DNA from: CAIKOD01 sp035543455
GTDB taxonomy: Archaea > Halobacteriota > Methanomicrobia > Methanomicrobiales > Methanospirillaceae
Length of the DNA: 13,019 nucleotides
Reading direction: 5' to 3'
NCBI GenBank assembly: GCA_035543455.1
Contig: DATKKE010000060.1
Span: 1-13,019 of the forward strand
The position numbers and the translations under genes were made by a program. Of this stretch, positions 6,151-12,983 are shown in pieces (positions within the stretch are counted from its first letter, which is position 1; every line of letters begins with the position of its first letter). The notes beneath the pieces are model-generated. The model did no database searches and had not been told where the DNA came from. It worked only from the letters and a program-made list of their open reading frames with translations.

Positions 6151-7208
6151 TACTGAAAAATAAAATTTTTGAAAAATCCAAATGGATGCAACTCCCACGC
6201 GACGTCGTGATCGGCCATGACGTGCTCTCCCAGCTACCGGCCGTATGCGATGACCTGCACCTCGGTCATTCCGTCCTTGTCGTATGGGGGAGCCGGACGA
6301 GGAATATTGCAGGAGACCAGGCGAGAAACCTCCTTGCCGGCGATTACTCAGTCAGGACGTTCACCGCTGAAACAATCAGTCCTGAAATAATACGGGAAGC
6401 AGAAAATGAGGCCAGGGATGTCGATTTTCTTATCGGCGTCGGCGGCGGACGGGTGATCGACACCGCAAAAATTTCAGCATTTAATCTGGATCTCCCGTTC
6501 ATCAGCATTCCAACGGCAGCTTCCCATGACGGCATCGCGTCCTCGAGGGCTTCCATACCGACCGGTGAAGGGAGCGCATCGCTCGAGGCCGAGCCCCCGG
6601 TCGCGATCATTGCAGACACGGGGATTATCGCCTCTGCCCCCCACCGCCTGCTCGCTGCCGGATGCGCCGATATTATCTCCAATTATACTGCAATACTCGA
6701 CTGGGAACTGGCCCATCGCCTCAGGGGAGAACCCGTGTCAGAGTATGCCGTAGCCCTTTCGAAGATGACCGCCGAGCTCCTGATGAAGAATGCCCATGTC
6801 ATCAAGCCGCATAATGAACAATCGGCATGGTTTGTCACGCGTGCGCTCGTATCTTCCGGGGTTGCGATGAGTATCGCCGGTTCGTCGAGACCGGGCAGCG
6901 GGAGCGAGCATAAGTTCGGGCATGCGCTCGAACGGCTTGCACCGGGAAAGGCGCTTCACGGCGAAGCATGCGGTATCGGGACAATTATTGCCATGTACCT
7001 CCATGGCGGTGACTGGAAGACGATCCGGGATTCGCTGCGGCATGTCGGAGCCCCGGTAACCCCTAAGGAGATCGGGATAGACGACGCCGTAGCGGTGGAA
7101 GCACTCCTGATGGCAAAACGTATCCGTCCGGAACGCTTTACCATACTTGATATGGGACTGACGGAGGAATCGGCATGGGAGCTCGTAAAAATGCTGTACC
7201 GAGAGTGA
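6129..7208 (+). CDS. egsA: sn-Glycerol-1-phosphate dehydrogenase [NAD(P)+]
   Basis: Reduces dihydroxyacetone phosphate to sn-glycerol-1-phosphate, setting the archaeal stereochemistry of ether phospholipids; cytosolic, zinc-dependent, related to iron-type alcohol and glycerol dehydrogenases. At 359 residues it is the usual length. Seen: WMQLPRDVVIG (19-29), the dinucleotide-binding GVGGGRVIDTAK (103-114), SIPTAASHDGIASSRASI (126-143), and the metal ligands in ADIISN (Asp181), SEHKFGH (His261) and LHGEACG (His277). The start at ATG 6129 has no SD and lies 11 bp from the divergent DUF63 start. ATG 6186 is the only other in-frame option and would remove part of the N-terminal segment. The 3' end overlaps the next gene by 34 bp. 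Confidence 0.96.
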   Translation: MSGDSIKVLKNKIFEKSKWMQLPRDVVIGHDVLSQLPAVCDDLHLGHSVLVVWGSRTRNIAGDQARNLLAGDYSVRTFTAETISPEIIREAENEARDVDFLIGVGGGRVIDTAKISAFNLDLPFISIPTAASHDGIASSRASIPTGEGSASLEAEPPVAIIADTGIIASAPHRLLAAGCADIISNYTAILDWELAHRLRGEPVSEYAVALSKMTAELLMKNAHVIKPHNEQSAWFVTRALVSSGVAMSIAGSSRPGSGSEHKFGHALERLAPGKALHGEACGIGTIIAMYLHGGDWKTIRDSLRHVGAPVTPKEIGIDDAVAVEALLMAKRIRPERFTILDMGLTEESAWELVKMLYRE

Positions 7209-7660
7209 AACAGGCTTCAGGATCAAAGCCGAAGATCACCCTGATTGGAACCGATCTTGCAAGAACAGGGCTCGAATTTGTATACGAGGGAATCCTTGAG
7301 GAATGCGGGGCCTGTTCGCTTCGGAAAGCGTGCAATAACCTCAAGGAAGGAAGGCGGTACCGGATTACCAGCATCAGGCCGGCACATCACGACTGCACAG
7401 TCCACCGGAACGGGACATCCACGGTTGAAGTGATCGAGTCTCCGGTAGGAACCCTGATTAATGCGGAAATGGCCATAAAAAACAGCCGTATTACGTATGA
7501 ATTCAGCTGTACCAACGAAACCTGCAAAAATTACGACCTCTGTCACCCGGAAGGTATCGTAGCAGGCGAGAAGTACACCGTAGTGGATATCACCGGAAGT
7601 GCCCCGGAACCATGCGAAAAGGGGCGCACCCTCCAGGTGGTAAACCTGATACCGGTCTGA
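7175..7660 (+). CDS. UPF0179-family protein with two Cys4 halves
   Basis: A 161-residue protein of the archaeal UPF0179 family, function unknown. Eight cysteines, the only ones in the chain, fall into two sets of four: 44, 47, 53, 74 and 112, 117, 123, 147. The third Cys of each set is followed by a similar strand (GRRYRITSI at 59-67; GEKYTVVDI at 131-139), so the two halves look like a duplicated unit, each able to hold one zinc ion or Fe-S cluster. There is no signal peptide or membrane segment. ATG 7175 is preferred: GGAGG lies at 7163-7167 with 7-base spacing, which makes the gene start inside egsA and implies translational coupling. A GTG at 7205 near the egsA stop is a weaker alternative. 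Confidence 0.9.
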   Translation: MGARKNAVPRVKQASGSKPKITLIGTDLARTGLEFVYEGILEECGACSLRKACNNLKEGRRYRITSIRPAHHDCTVHRNGTSTVEVIESPVGTLINAEMAIKNSRITYEFSCTNETCKNYDLCHPEGIVAGEKYTVVDITGSAPEPCEKGRTLQVVNLIPV

Positions 7661-7690
7661 AATACAGGTCCGGTTGATCATTTGTTTCCG

Positions 7691-8554
7691 CTATTTCTGC
7701 GACATATCCCACAGGACGGCCCCGAGTCCGGTAATCCTGCCTGAATCTTTCAGATCAGTGAGCCATGTTCCGGGGATTTCCGACAACCCCGTCCACGAAC
7801 CGGCCAGCGCACCGGCTATGGCACCGACAGTGTCGGAGTCTCCTCCCAGACTTACCGCGCGACTGACTATTTCGGCAAAGGAACCTCCGTCCATGAACTC
7901 CCGTAGGGCAGCATGGGTGGCGAGGAGCGCATCGAGGGACGGTATGGGATCGTATGAAAAGAAATCCCCAAGCATGTCCATGACTTCACCTTCCGGGCAC
8001 TCCCTGTATGCCTTCTCATATGCCTGTTCTCGTGATTCACCGCGGCACATTCCGGAGATCATCCGGTTTACCCAACCGGAACATTGACCCGCTACGGGGT
8101 CAGCGTGGGTCAGGCGCGAGCAGCAGAAGCTGATTTCCCGCAGTTCCGGGCCAGAATAGTAGATACCGAGAGGTGGCCCTCTCATAACGCTCCCATTGCT
8201 TCTGCTGCTACCGTTCTTCATATGGGTGATCGTTGCGGCACGGTATGCCGGGACCCCGGACATGACCAGTTCGAATACCGATGCTGAAGTCGGGCCATAA
8301 AACTCGGGAAATTTCTTATAGCCGTCGACAAGGCGTCCGATTAAATCGTCAGGATTAAATCCCCTGCAGATTATCAGAGACTCGGCAACAGCGATCGCCT
8401 GCAACGTATCATCGGTATATTGTCCTGGTTTATGCTTTCGAAGCCCGTCACTCCGCATTTCATGCACCTGGTCACGAAGTGGGGGTCCGCCCTCAAAGGG
8501 CGCACCCATTGCATCCCCAATTGCAAGCCCTGAGAGGGCCCCCATGGCACTCAT
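7691..8554 (-). CDS. ADP-ribosylglycohydrolase (DraG-like)
   Basis: Removes ADP-ribose from modified proteins or other ADP-ribosyl substrates, using two metal ions. Numbered from ATG 8554 (287 residues): LAIGDAMGAPFEGG (10-23), metal-binding YTDDT (46-50), SNGSVMRGPPLG (119-130), LTHADP (148-153) and the second metal motif GGDSDTVGAIAGALAG (237-252). All family motifs are present, so it should be active; the length is typical. No partner ADP-ribosyltransferase is in view, so the substrate is unknown (nitrogenase reductase, as for classical DraG, is only one option). Starts at TTG 8578, GTG 8575, ATG 8554 and ATG 8545 are open, and no SD decides between them. The minus-strand AGATATACCT (8590-8581) as TATA box would favour 8554 or 8545. 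It is divergent from UPF0058 and convergent with UPF0179 (30-bp gap). Confidence 0.9.
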   Translation of the reverse strand: MSAMGALSGLAIGDAMGAPFEGGPPLRDQVHEMRSDGLRKHKPGQYTDDTLQAIAVAESLIICRGFNPDDLIGRLVDGYKKFPEFYGPTSASVFELVMSGVPAYRAATITHMKNGSSRSNGSVMRGPPLGIYYSGPELREISFCCSRLTHADPVAGQCSGWVNRMISGMCRGESREQAYEKAYRECPEGEVMDMLGDFFSYDPIPSLDALLATHAALREFMDGGSFAEIVSRAVSLGGDSDTVGAIAGALAGSWTGLSEIPGTWLTDLKDSGRITGLGAVLWDMSQK

Positions 8555-8562
8555 TACCCCCG

Positions 8563-8624
8563 ATATAAAGGTCACCAATAAGGTATATCTGCTCCCGGAA
8601 AAAGTAAATTTTGAGGAAAGGTGA
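8563..8624. promoter_or_regulatory. Divergent promoter region and UPF0058 ribosome site
   Basis: In the gap between the ADP-ribosylglycohydrolase and UPF0058, a plus-strand TATA-like ATATAAAG (8563-8570) would start UPF0058 transcription near 8592, and the symmetric-looking GGTATATC (8582-8589) could serve either strand. AAGGTGA (8618-8624) is a strong SD lying 4 bases before GTG 8629. It decides the start of UPF0058 in favour of GTG over the earlier in-frame TTG 8611. Confidence 0.45.
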
Positions 8625-8628
8625 TAGT

Positions 8629-8895
8629 GTGCAAAAGGAAGAATTGCTGCATTTACACATGCTGATGGTTCATGTCAAAAAATACTACGAAAACATCACC
8701 GGTGATGAAATTCCTACTGAACGTTATTCTGCGCTTGAAATCTCTCCTGTTCATATCCACAAAAACAAGAAATGTCATAAGGATGCGATTCTCACCCTCG
8801 GAACCGAGATCGTATCGTATGTGAAACCGGAGCAACCCGTGATGGTGGAATACGCCGCCGAAAGTGTCCCGGGTAAAGTTGCTGCCGGACATTAA
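8629..8895 (+). CDS. UPF0058-family small protein
   Basis: An 88-residue archaeal protein of the UPF0058 family, function unknown. The N-terminal helix is rich in His and Met (ELLHLHMLMVHVKKYYE), and the family motif SPVHIHKNKKCHKDAILTLG (39-58) carries His42, His44, Cys49 and His50, which could bind a metal or contact RNA. There is no membrane segment. It starts at GTG 8629 after AAGGTGA. It is the first gene of a run with elp3, priS and GINS and ends 6 bp before the elp3 ATG, so it is probably co-transcribed with them; a role in tRNA or replication biology is only suggested by this position. Confidence 0.88.
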   Translation: MQKEELLHLHMLMVHVKKYYENITGDEIPTERYSALEISPVHIHKNKKCHKDAILTLGTEIVSYVKPEQPVMVEYAAESVPGKVAAGH

Positions 8896-8901
8896 GTCGC
8901 A

Positions 8902-10470
8902 ATGGATGAGAAAGAAATCTGCAGGGAGATTATCTCCCTTTTCTTATCAAGGACCGACCGCGATATAGACCGCGCCCGTATCGATATCTGTAAAAAATAC
9001 AGTCTCCGTACGGTTCCGAAAAATTCCCTGATCCTTGCATCGGCACCGCCATGGGAGCGGGAATATCTCAGGACTATTCTCCAGGTGAAACCAACACGGA
9101 CACTGTCGGGTGTTGCTCCGGTTGCAGTTATGACCTCACCTTCCGCGTGTCCCCACGGTAAGTGCCTTCCCTGTCCAGGTGGCCCTGACCATGCGTTCCG
9201 TTCACCGCAGAGTTATACCGGAGAGGAGCCTGCTGCATTACGGGCGAGAGAACATAATTATGACCCCTACTCACAGGTTAGCGCCCGTCTCGGGCAGTTC
9301 GAGGCACTGGGCCATCATGTTGACAAGGCGGAACTGATTGTCATGGGGGGAACTATTACCGCCCGTCCCTATGAGTACCAGGAATGGTTCGTCACGGAAT
9401 GTATCAGGGCGATGAATGAATATGGCGTTCCCCGGGAGTCCCGACAGCAGGGCCGTGACGGGATCTTTTCCGAAAATGAGTCTGCAAGGGTCAGATGTGT
9501 CGCCATCACGTTTGAAACGCGACCTGACTGGTGCCGCCATGATCATATTGTGACGATGCTCGATCTCGGTGTCACAAAAGTCGAACTTGGCGTCCAGCAT
9601 ATTGACGACCGTATTCTTTCATTCAACCGCAGGGGGTGCACCGTGAATGATACAAAGGAGGCAAACCGCCTCCTGCGCGATGCCGGGATGAAAGTGGGGT
9701 TCCATATCATGCCGAACCTTCCGGGAAGCAGCATCCGGGAAGACAGGGAGATGTTTAATACCCTGTTCGAAAACCCGGACCTCCGTCCTGATTTTCTTAA
9801 GATATACCCCACTCTTGTCACCCCCGGTTCTGAAATCGAAGCACTCTGGAATTCCGGGGATTACGCACCATACGATGAAGAGGACCTGATCGACCTTATT
9901 GCCTATGGGAAATCTCTCCTGCCGGGATATGTCAGGCTCCAGCGGATACAACGGGATATCCCGGCAAAATTGATCGTCGCGGGGTCGAAACACAGCAATT
10001 TCAGGCAGCTCGCGGCCGACAGGCTCGTGGCACAGGGAGGCAGGTGTCGGTGCATCCGTTGCCGCGAGATCGGGAGGCATCCGTCGGATTCCGAGCCGGA
10101 GCTTAAAGACCTGGTTTACGATTCCGCAGGGGGTACCGAACATTTCATCTCGCTCGAAGCAGGAGATTCTCTTATCGGTTTCGCACGTCTCAGGTATCCG
10201 GGGAACTGTTTCCGGGATGAACTAGCAGGGAGTGCCCTGCTGCGCGAGCTCCATGTGTACGGGAGTGTTGTTCCGATTGGTAAGGAAGCGATGGGAGGCC
10301 AGCACCAGCACAAAAACCAGGGTAACCTACTCCTTGAACAGGCGGAAGAAAAAGCCCGGGATGGTGGTTTCGACTTCGTTTCGGTAATGAGCGGAATCGG
10401 CGTCAGGCCATACTACCGGAAATTCGGGTATCATCTGAACGGCCCGTACATGCAGAAGAGACTCTCATGA
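8902..10470 (+). CDS. elp3: Archaeal Elp3: radical-SAM/GNAT tRNA U34 carboxymethyl transferase
   Basis: Elp3 uses a radical-SAM Fe-S cluster and acetyl-CoA to build the 5-carboxymethyl group at wobble uridine 34 of tRNAs; in archaea it works without the other Elongator subunits. It has 522 residues, the normal length. The cluster motif CPHGKCLPCPGG gives Cys83, Cys88 and Cys91. The radical-SAM barrel continues through ELIVMGGTITARP (144-156), TFETRPDW (203-210), VELGVQHIDD (227-236) and HIMPNLPGS (268-276). A zinc-type RCRCIRCREIG (381-391) precedes the GNAT domain (about 400-522) with LRELHVYG (447-454), QHQHKNQGNLLLEQAE (467-482) and GVRPYYRKFGY (500-510). In the acetyl-CoA loop an Asn sits where the consensus Q/R-x-x-G-x-G/A has its first Gly. 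The TGA overlaps the priS ATG by 4 bp. Confidence 0.96.
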   Translation: MDEKEICREIISLFLSRTDRDIDRARIDICKKYSLRTVPKNSLILASAPPWEREYLRTILQVKPTRTLSGVAPVAVMTSPSACPHGKCLPCPGGPDHAFRSPQSYTGEEPAALRAREHNYDPYSQVSARLGQFEALGHHVDKAELIVMGGTITARPYEYQEWFVTECIRAMNEYGVPRESRQQGRDGIFSENESARVRCVAITFETRPDWCRHDHIVTMLDLGVTKVELGVQHIDDRILSFNRRGCTVNDTKEANRLLRDAGMKVGFHIMPNLPGSSIREDREMFNTLFENPDLRPDFLKIYPTLVTPGSEIEALWNSGDYAPYDEEDLIDLIAYGKSLLPGYVRLQRIQRDIPAKLIVAGSKHSNFRQLAADRLVAQGGRCRCIRCREIGRHPSDSEPELKDLVYDSAGGTEHFISLEAGDSLIGFARLRYPGNCFRDELAGSALLRELHVYGSVVPIGKEAMGGQHQHKNQGNLLLEQAEEKARDGGFDFVSVMSGIGVRPYYRKFGYHLNGPYMQKRLS

Positions 10471-11615
10471 AGACATCGACAGTAGAATTCCTCAAGCAGT
10501 GTTTCTCCGCCTATTACTCGAAAGGGACGATAAATCCTCCACCGTCGCTTTCAGAGCGGGAGTGGGGATTCATCAGGTTTGATTCGTCAGGAGAGGTACG
10601 GATGCGGCGCCATATCGGTTTTTGCAGTCGCCAGGAACTCGATGAGTATATCAGGTCCATCGTCCCTTCGCATATCTATTATTCGAGTGCCTACTACCAG
10701 ACGCCCGGGGCGCCCACGATGGATGCCAAGAAATGGACCGGCGCAGATCTCATCTTCGACCTCGACGCGGATCACCTCATGCGTGGACCTTATTCAGTCA
10801 TGCTGTCACGGGTGAAAGAGGAGACCGGGAAGCTTCTTGACATGCTGACCGACGAGCTGGGGTTTTCCTCCAAAAGCATTGACGTGGTTTTCTCAGGCGG
10901 GAGAGGATATCATATCCACATCAGGGACCCGGCGGTCCGTTCTTTTGGGAGCAGCGAGAGGCGCGAATTGATCGACTATGTCTGCGGGACCGGGATCGAT
11001 CCCGGGGCGATGCTCGGCGGGGTCCGCTCATCTTCACCCCGCGGGTGGCGTTGCCGTTATATATCATCGATGATCGACTATCTTGCATGGTTGCAGGGTC
11101 TTCCCGTGGAGGAAGCATTGGCCGGTCTTGAAGCTCTCCCGGGAATCGGGGAACTTGCGGCCGGGCGATTCCTAGGCGCTGCCCCGGAACTATCCCGGAA
11201 ACTTACCGAAGGGATACCGTTGAGCCAGAATGACCGTGTTATCTGGCCTGTTGTAAGCGAACTTTCGGCATTACAGGACGGTCCGCTGGTTAACCGGTTA
11301 AAGGAACGTGCAGCCCTTGCCGATGAACCGGTGACCACCGATGTCAAGCGCCTGATACGGCTGCCGACCTCCCTTCACGGGGGGAGCGGGTTCCGGGTAA
11401 CGCCCCTGTCCCCCGGAGAGCTTGCTGAGTTCGACCCGCTCATCGATGCCGTGGTATTCGGGACACGTGATATTCAGGTCGACCTCACCATCCCACTGTC
11501 AATGGACCTTCTCGGGTGTACCTATCACCTGGAAAAGGGCATCTCCACCGTCCCGGAAGCTCTTGCCGTGTTTCTCTGCTGCCGGGGGGTTGCCGATCTT
11601 GCAGGGGGAGGTTAA
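10467..11615 (+). CDS. priS: DNA primase small (catalytic) subunit PriS
   Basis: Catalytic subunit of the archaeal/eukaryotic-type primase, which makes RNA and DNA primers for replication and partners PriL (not in this window). It has 382 residues. Catalytic features: GADLIFDLDADHL (92-104) with the metal-binding pair Asp98/Asp100, SGGRGYHIHI (143-152) for nucleotide binding, and TDVKRLIRLPTSLHGGSGF (291-309) with the third acidic residue Asp292 and His304. REWGF (31-35) is the usual N-terminal signature. No Cys/His zinc knuckle is visible between the catalytic Asp pair and SGGRGYH, where many PriS proteins carry one. The ATG overlaps the elp3 TGA in ATGA, and the gene ends 2 bp before GINS, so production of the two replication proteins is probably coupled. 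Confidence 0.95.
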   Translation: MKTSTVEFLKQCFSAYYSKGTINPPPSLSEREWGFIRFDSSGEVRMRRHIGFCSRQELDEYIRSIVPSHIYYSSAYYQTPGAPTMDAKKWTGADLIFDLDADHLMRGPYSVMLSRVKEETGKLLDMLTDELGFSSKSIDVVFSGGRGYHIHIRDPAVRSFGSSERRELIDYVCGTGIDPGAMLGGVRSSSPRGWRCRYISSMIDYLAWLQGLPVEEALAGLEALPGIGELAAGRFLGAAPELSRKLTEGIPLSQNDRVIWPVVSELSALQDGPLVNRLKERAALADEPVTTDVKRLIRLPTSLHGGSGFRVTPLSPGELAEFDPLIDAVVFGTRDIQVDLTIPLSMDLLGCTYHLEKGISTVPEALAVFLCCRGVADLAGGG

Positions 11616-11617
11616 GG

Positions 11618-12241
11618 ATGCACCTCGATAATCTCCGCACTATTCTCCTTTCAGAACGTGAGACTGGTCACCTGACGATCATACCCCATGATACTTATGA
11701 TGCGATCAGGGAGGAATTGGACGAGGTGACGGCTGAATTATACGCAAATGAGGACCCGTTTAGCGATCAGGCACAGGTGCTTATCAGGCGTAGGGAAAGC
11801 ATAAGGGAGACGGTGCAGGACCTCTTCCGGATCCGTGCAGAGAAGATCCTCTCACTTGCTGCAGGCCATATCGACGGTCACCCCCATGAAAGAGACGAGA
11901 TAAAAAAGATGCTTCCTTCGGAGAGAGCAATGTTCGAGACCGTGACATCGGCGATCTCCCAGGCGAGGGAAGTGCTTGTTGCACAGGTAGCGTCCGGTCA
12001 GGCAACACCATGCCGGGAGGAAGAGGCCTGGCAGAATGAACCTGCGACCGGGACCACGCAGGACGAACATGGCCAGGTCCCAGTACAGGGATACGTTGTT
12101 GCACGTGTGCTCGAAACAATGGAGCCTTTCATGGGCGTTGACGGGAGAATTTACCACCTTATGAAAGAGGATATGGTAACTCTTCCCCGCAGGAATGCGG
12201 AAGTCCTGAATGAACGCAATATCGTGTTAATTGTGCAATAG
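11618..12241 (+). CDS. Archaeal GINS subunit (Gins51/Sld5-Psf1 type)
   Basis: Subunit of the GINS scaffold that binds MCM helicase and GAN/Cdc45-like protein in the archaeal CMG-like replisome. The protein has 207 residues, with a helical A domain (about 1-122), a polar low-complexity linker (about 123-155) and a small C-terminal B domain (158-207, including VLETMEPFMGVDGRIYHLMK and ending NERNIVLIV). The A-then-B order is that of the Gins51 class; no Gins23 partner is in view. Sequence conservation is low in this family, so the position directly after priS, a linkage common in archaea, supports the call. ATG 11618 follows GGAGGT (11607-11612) with 5-base spacing and lies 2 bp after the priS stop. 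Confidence 0.87.
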   Translation: MHLDNLRTILLSERETGHLTIIPHDTYDAIREELDEVTAELYANEDPFSDQAQVLIRRRESIRETVQDLFRIRAEKILSLAAGHIDGHPHERDEIKKMLPSERAMFETVTSAISQAREVLVAQVASGQATPCREEEAWQNEPATGTTQDEHGQVPVQGYVVARVLETMEPFMGVDGRIYHLMKEDMVTLPRRNAEVLNERNIVLIVQ

Positions 12242-12258
12242 AGAATCACACAATAATC

Positions 12259-12298
12259 GTATTCAAAGCCGGATCAAGCATAATTCGGGTTTGAATAC
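12259..12298. terminator. Hairpin between GINS and the small membrane protein gene
   Basis: GTATTCAAA (12259-12267) pairs with TTTGAATAC (12290-12298). After one G:G mismatch, CCGGAT (12269-12274) pairs with ATTCGG (12283-12288, one G:U), leaving an 8-base loop. A T-rich stretch (12321-12334) follows after about 22 bases on the plus strand. It lies between convergent genes, 18 bp past the GINS stop, so a shared or GINS-side transcription end is likely. Archaeal termination depends mainly on T-tracts, so the hairpin may instead stabilise the 3' end. Confidence 0.5.
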
Positions 12299-12319
12299 AG
12301 GTTTCAACCTGATTATCAG

Positions 12320-12505
12320 TTATTTCTTTTTATTGATCAACAAGTAAGAAATAACCCCTGTTAAAGCCAGAACCGCGCCTGCAATAAGGAGCAAACCTCC
12401 AAATACAGGAATGACAGAGAAAATAATAATCCCCTGTATTATAAAAACAAAACCCCAAATCGCAAAAATCAAATCAATTACCGAATTTTTGAGTATATAC
12501 AACAT
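12320..12505 (-). CDS. Small two-helix membrane protein
   Basis: A 61-residue hydrophobic protein I cannot assign to a family. Two membrane helices (about 9-31 and 33-56) form a hairpin separated by a Pro-containing turn (VIPVFGG). A short basic tail (NKKK) suggests the C terminus is cytoplasmic by the positive-inside rule. The minus-strand AAAATTTTATC (around 12538-12528) lies about 25 bp upstream of ATG 12505, with no SD, which fits a leaderless transcript. The hydrophobic pattern and glycine-rich second helix make it more likely real than a random frame. Confidence 0.6.
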   Translation of the reverse strand: MLYILKNSVIDLIFAIWGFVFIIQGIIIFSVIPVFGGLLLIAGAVLALTGVISYLLINKKK

Positions 12506-12983
12506 AGTTGAACCGTATCCCTGTAATGATAAAATTTTAACGAATCCCGCTATCTCCCGTCAGCTCAGTCTCTCAATAGCTGTCCTTGGATCTGTTGTGA
12601 AGTGAACACGTTTTTGACAAACAGAGGGTTTCCGTTCTCCTCTCAATCCCCTGGAATATCAATAGCTCTTCACCTCATCCTGTAAACGATCCGGCACTTT
12701 CTCCTGCGACAGGTTATGCCTATCGATTTTCCACGCACCGGATGATCAAGGAAATCGGTCATCGGGAACCAGCAGGAGCAGGGCGAACGTGGGTTGCAAT
12801 CCGGATGCCGTTTGGTCGGAAGGTTTCATCAATCCCTTTTTATCCTGAAAAATGTAATACGATACAGAGTTTTCCCCTACCAGAAAATGATACGTTTCAT
12901 GTTGTTGGCAATCCCACAATGTTAAATATCAATCCGGGAAAATAATACTGGTATTTGTTACTATTTCAATAGGTGTAAATCTC
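12506..12983. other. Intergenic stretch upstream of rpl44e
   Basis: About 480 bp without a convincing intact gene. It holds the promoter of the small membrane protein (minus), the possible RelE-like relic (12573-12762), a plus-strand frame open from 12601 to 12945 whose only start is ATG 12742, and the promoter and leader of rpl44e. TATA-like TTAAATATC (around 12920-12928) or AAAATAATAC (around 12940-12949) could serve rpl44e, and AGGTG (12971-12975) is its ribosome site. Confidence 0.5.
12573..12762 (-). pseudogene. Possible decayed RelE-family toxin fragment
   Basis: On the minus strand from 12762 to 12670 one frame reads DHPVRGKSIGITCRRRKCRI followed by VYRM, then hits a stop. Skipping one A at 12675, the next frame continues GEELLIFQGIERRTET. 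Joined, these match the order of the RelE/ParE C-terminal half: HP-x-RGK, then (R)xxKxRIVYRx, then an aliphatic strand and a final HR/RR-K/T-E. No matching N-terminal half is seen upstream. Frameshift plus truncation would make it a relic. The assignment rests on pattern memory alone. Confidence 0.35.

Noticed and set aside
12742..12945. Plus-strand 67-codon open frame, open upstream to 12601
   Set aside because: No SD before ATG 12742, no recognisable domain, and the second half becomes AT-rich and low quality. The opposite strand offers a better reading as a toxin relic, though neither is certain.
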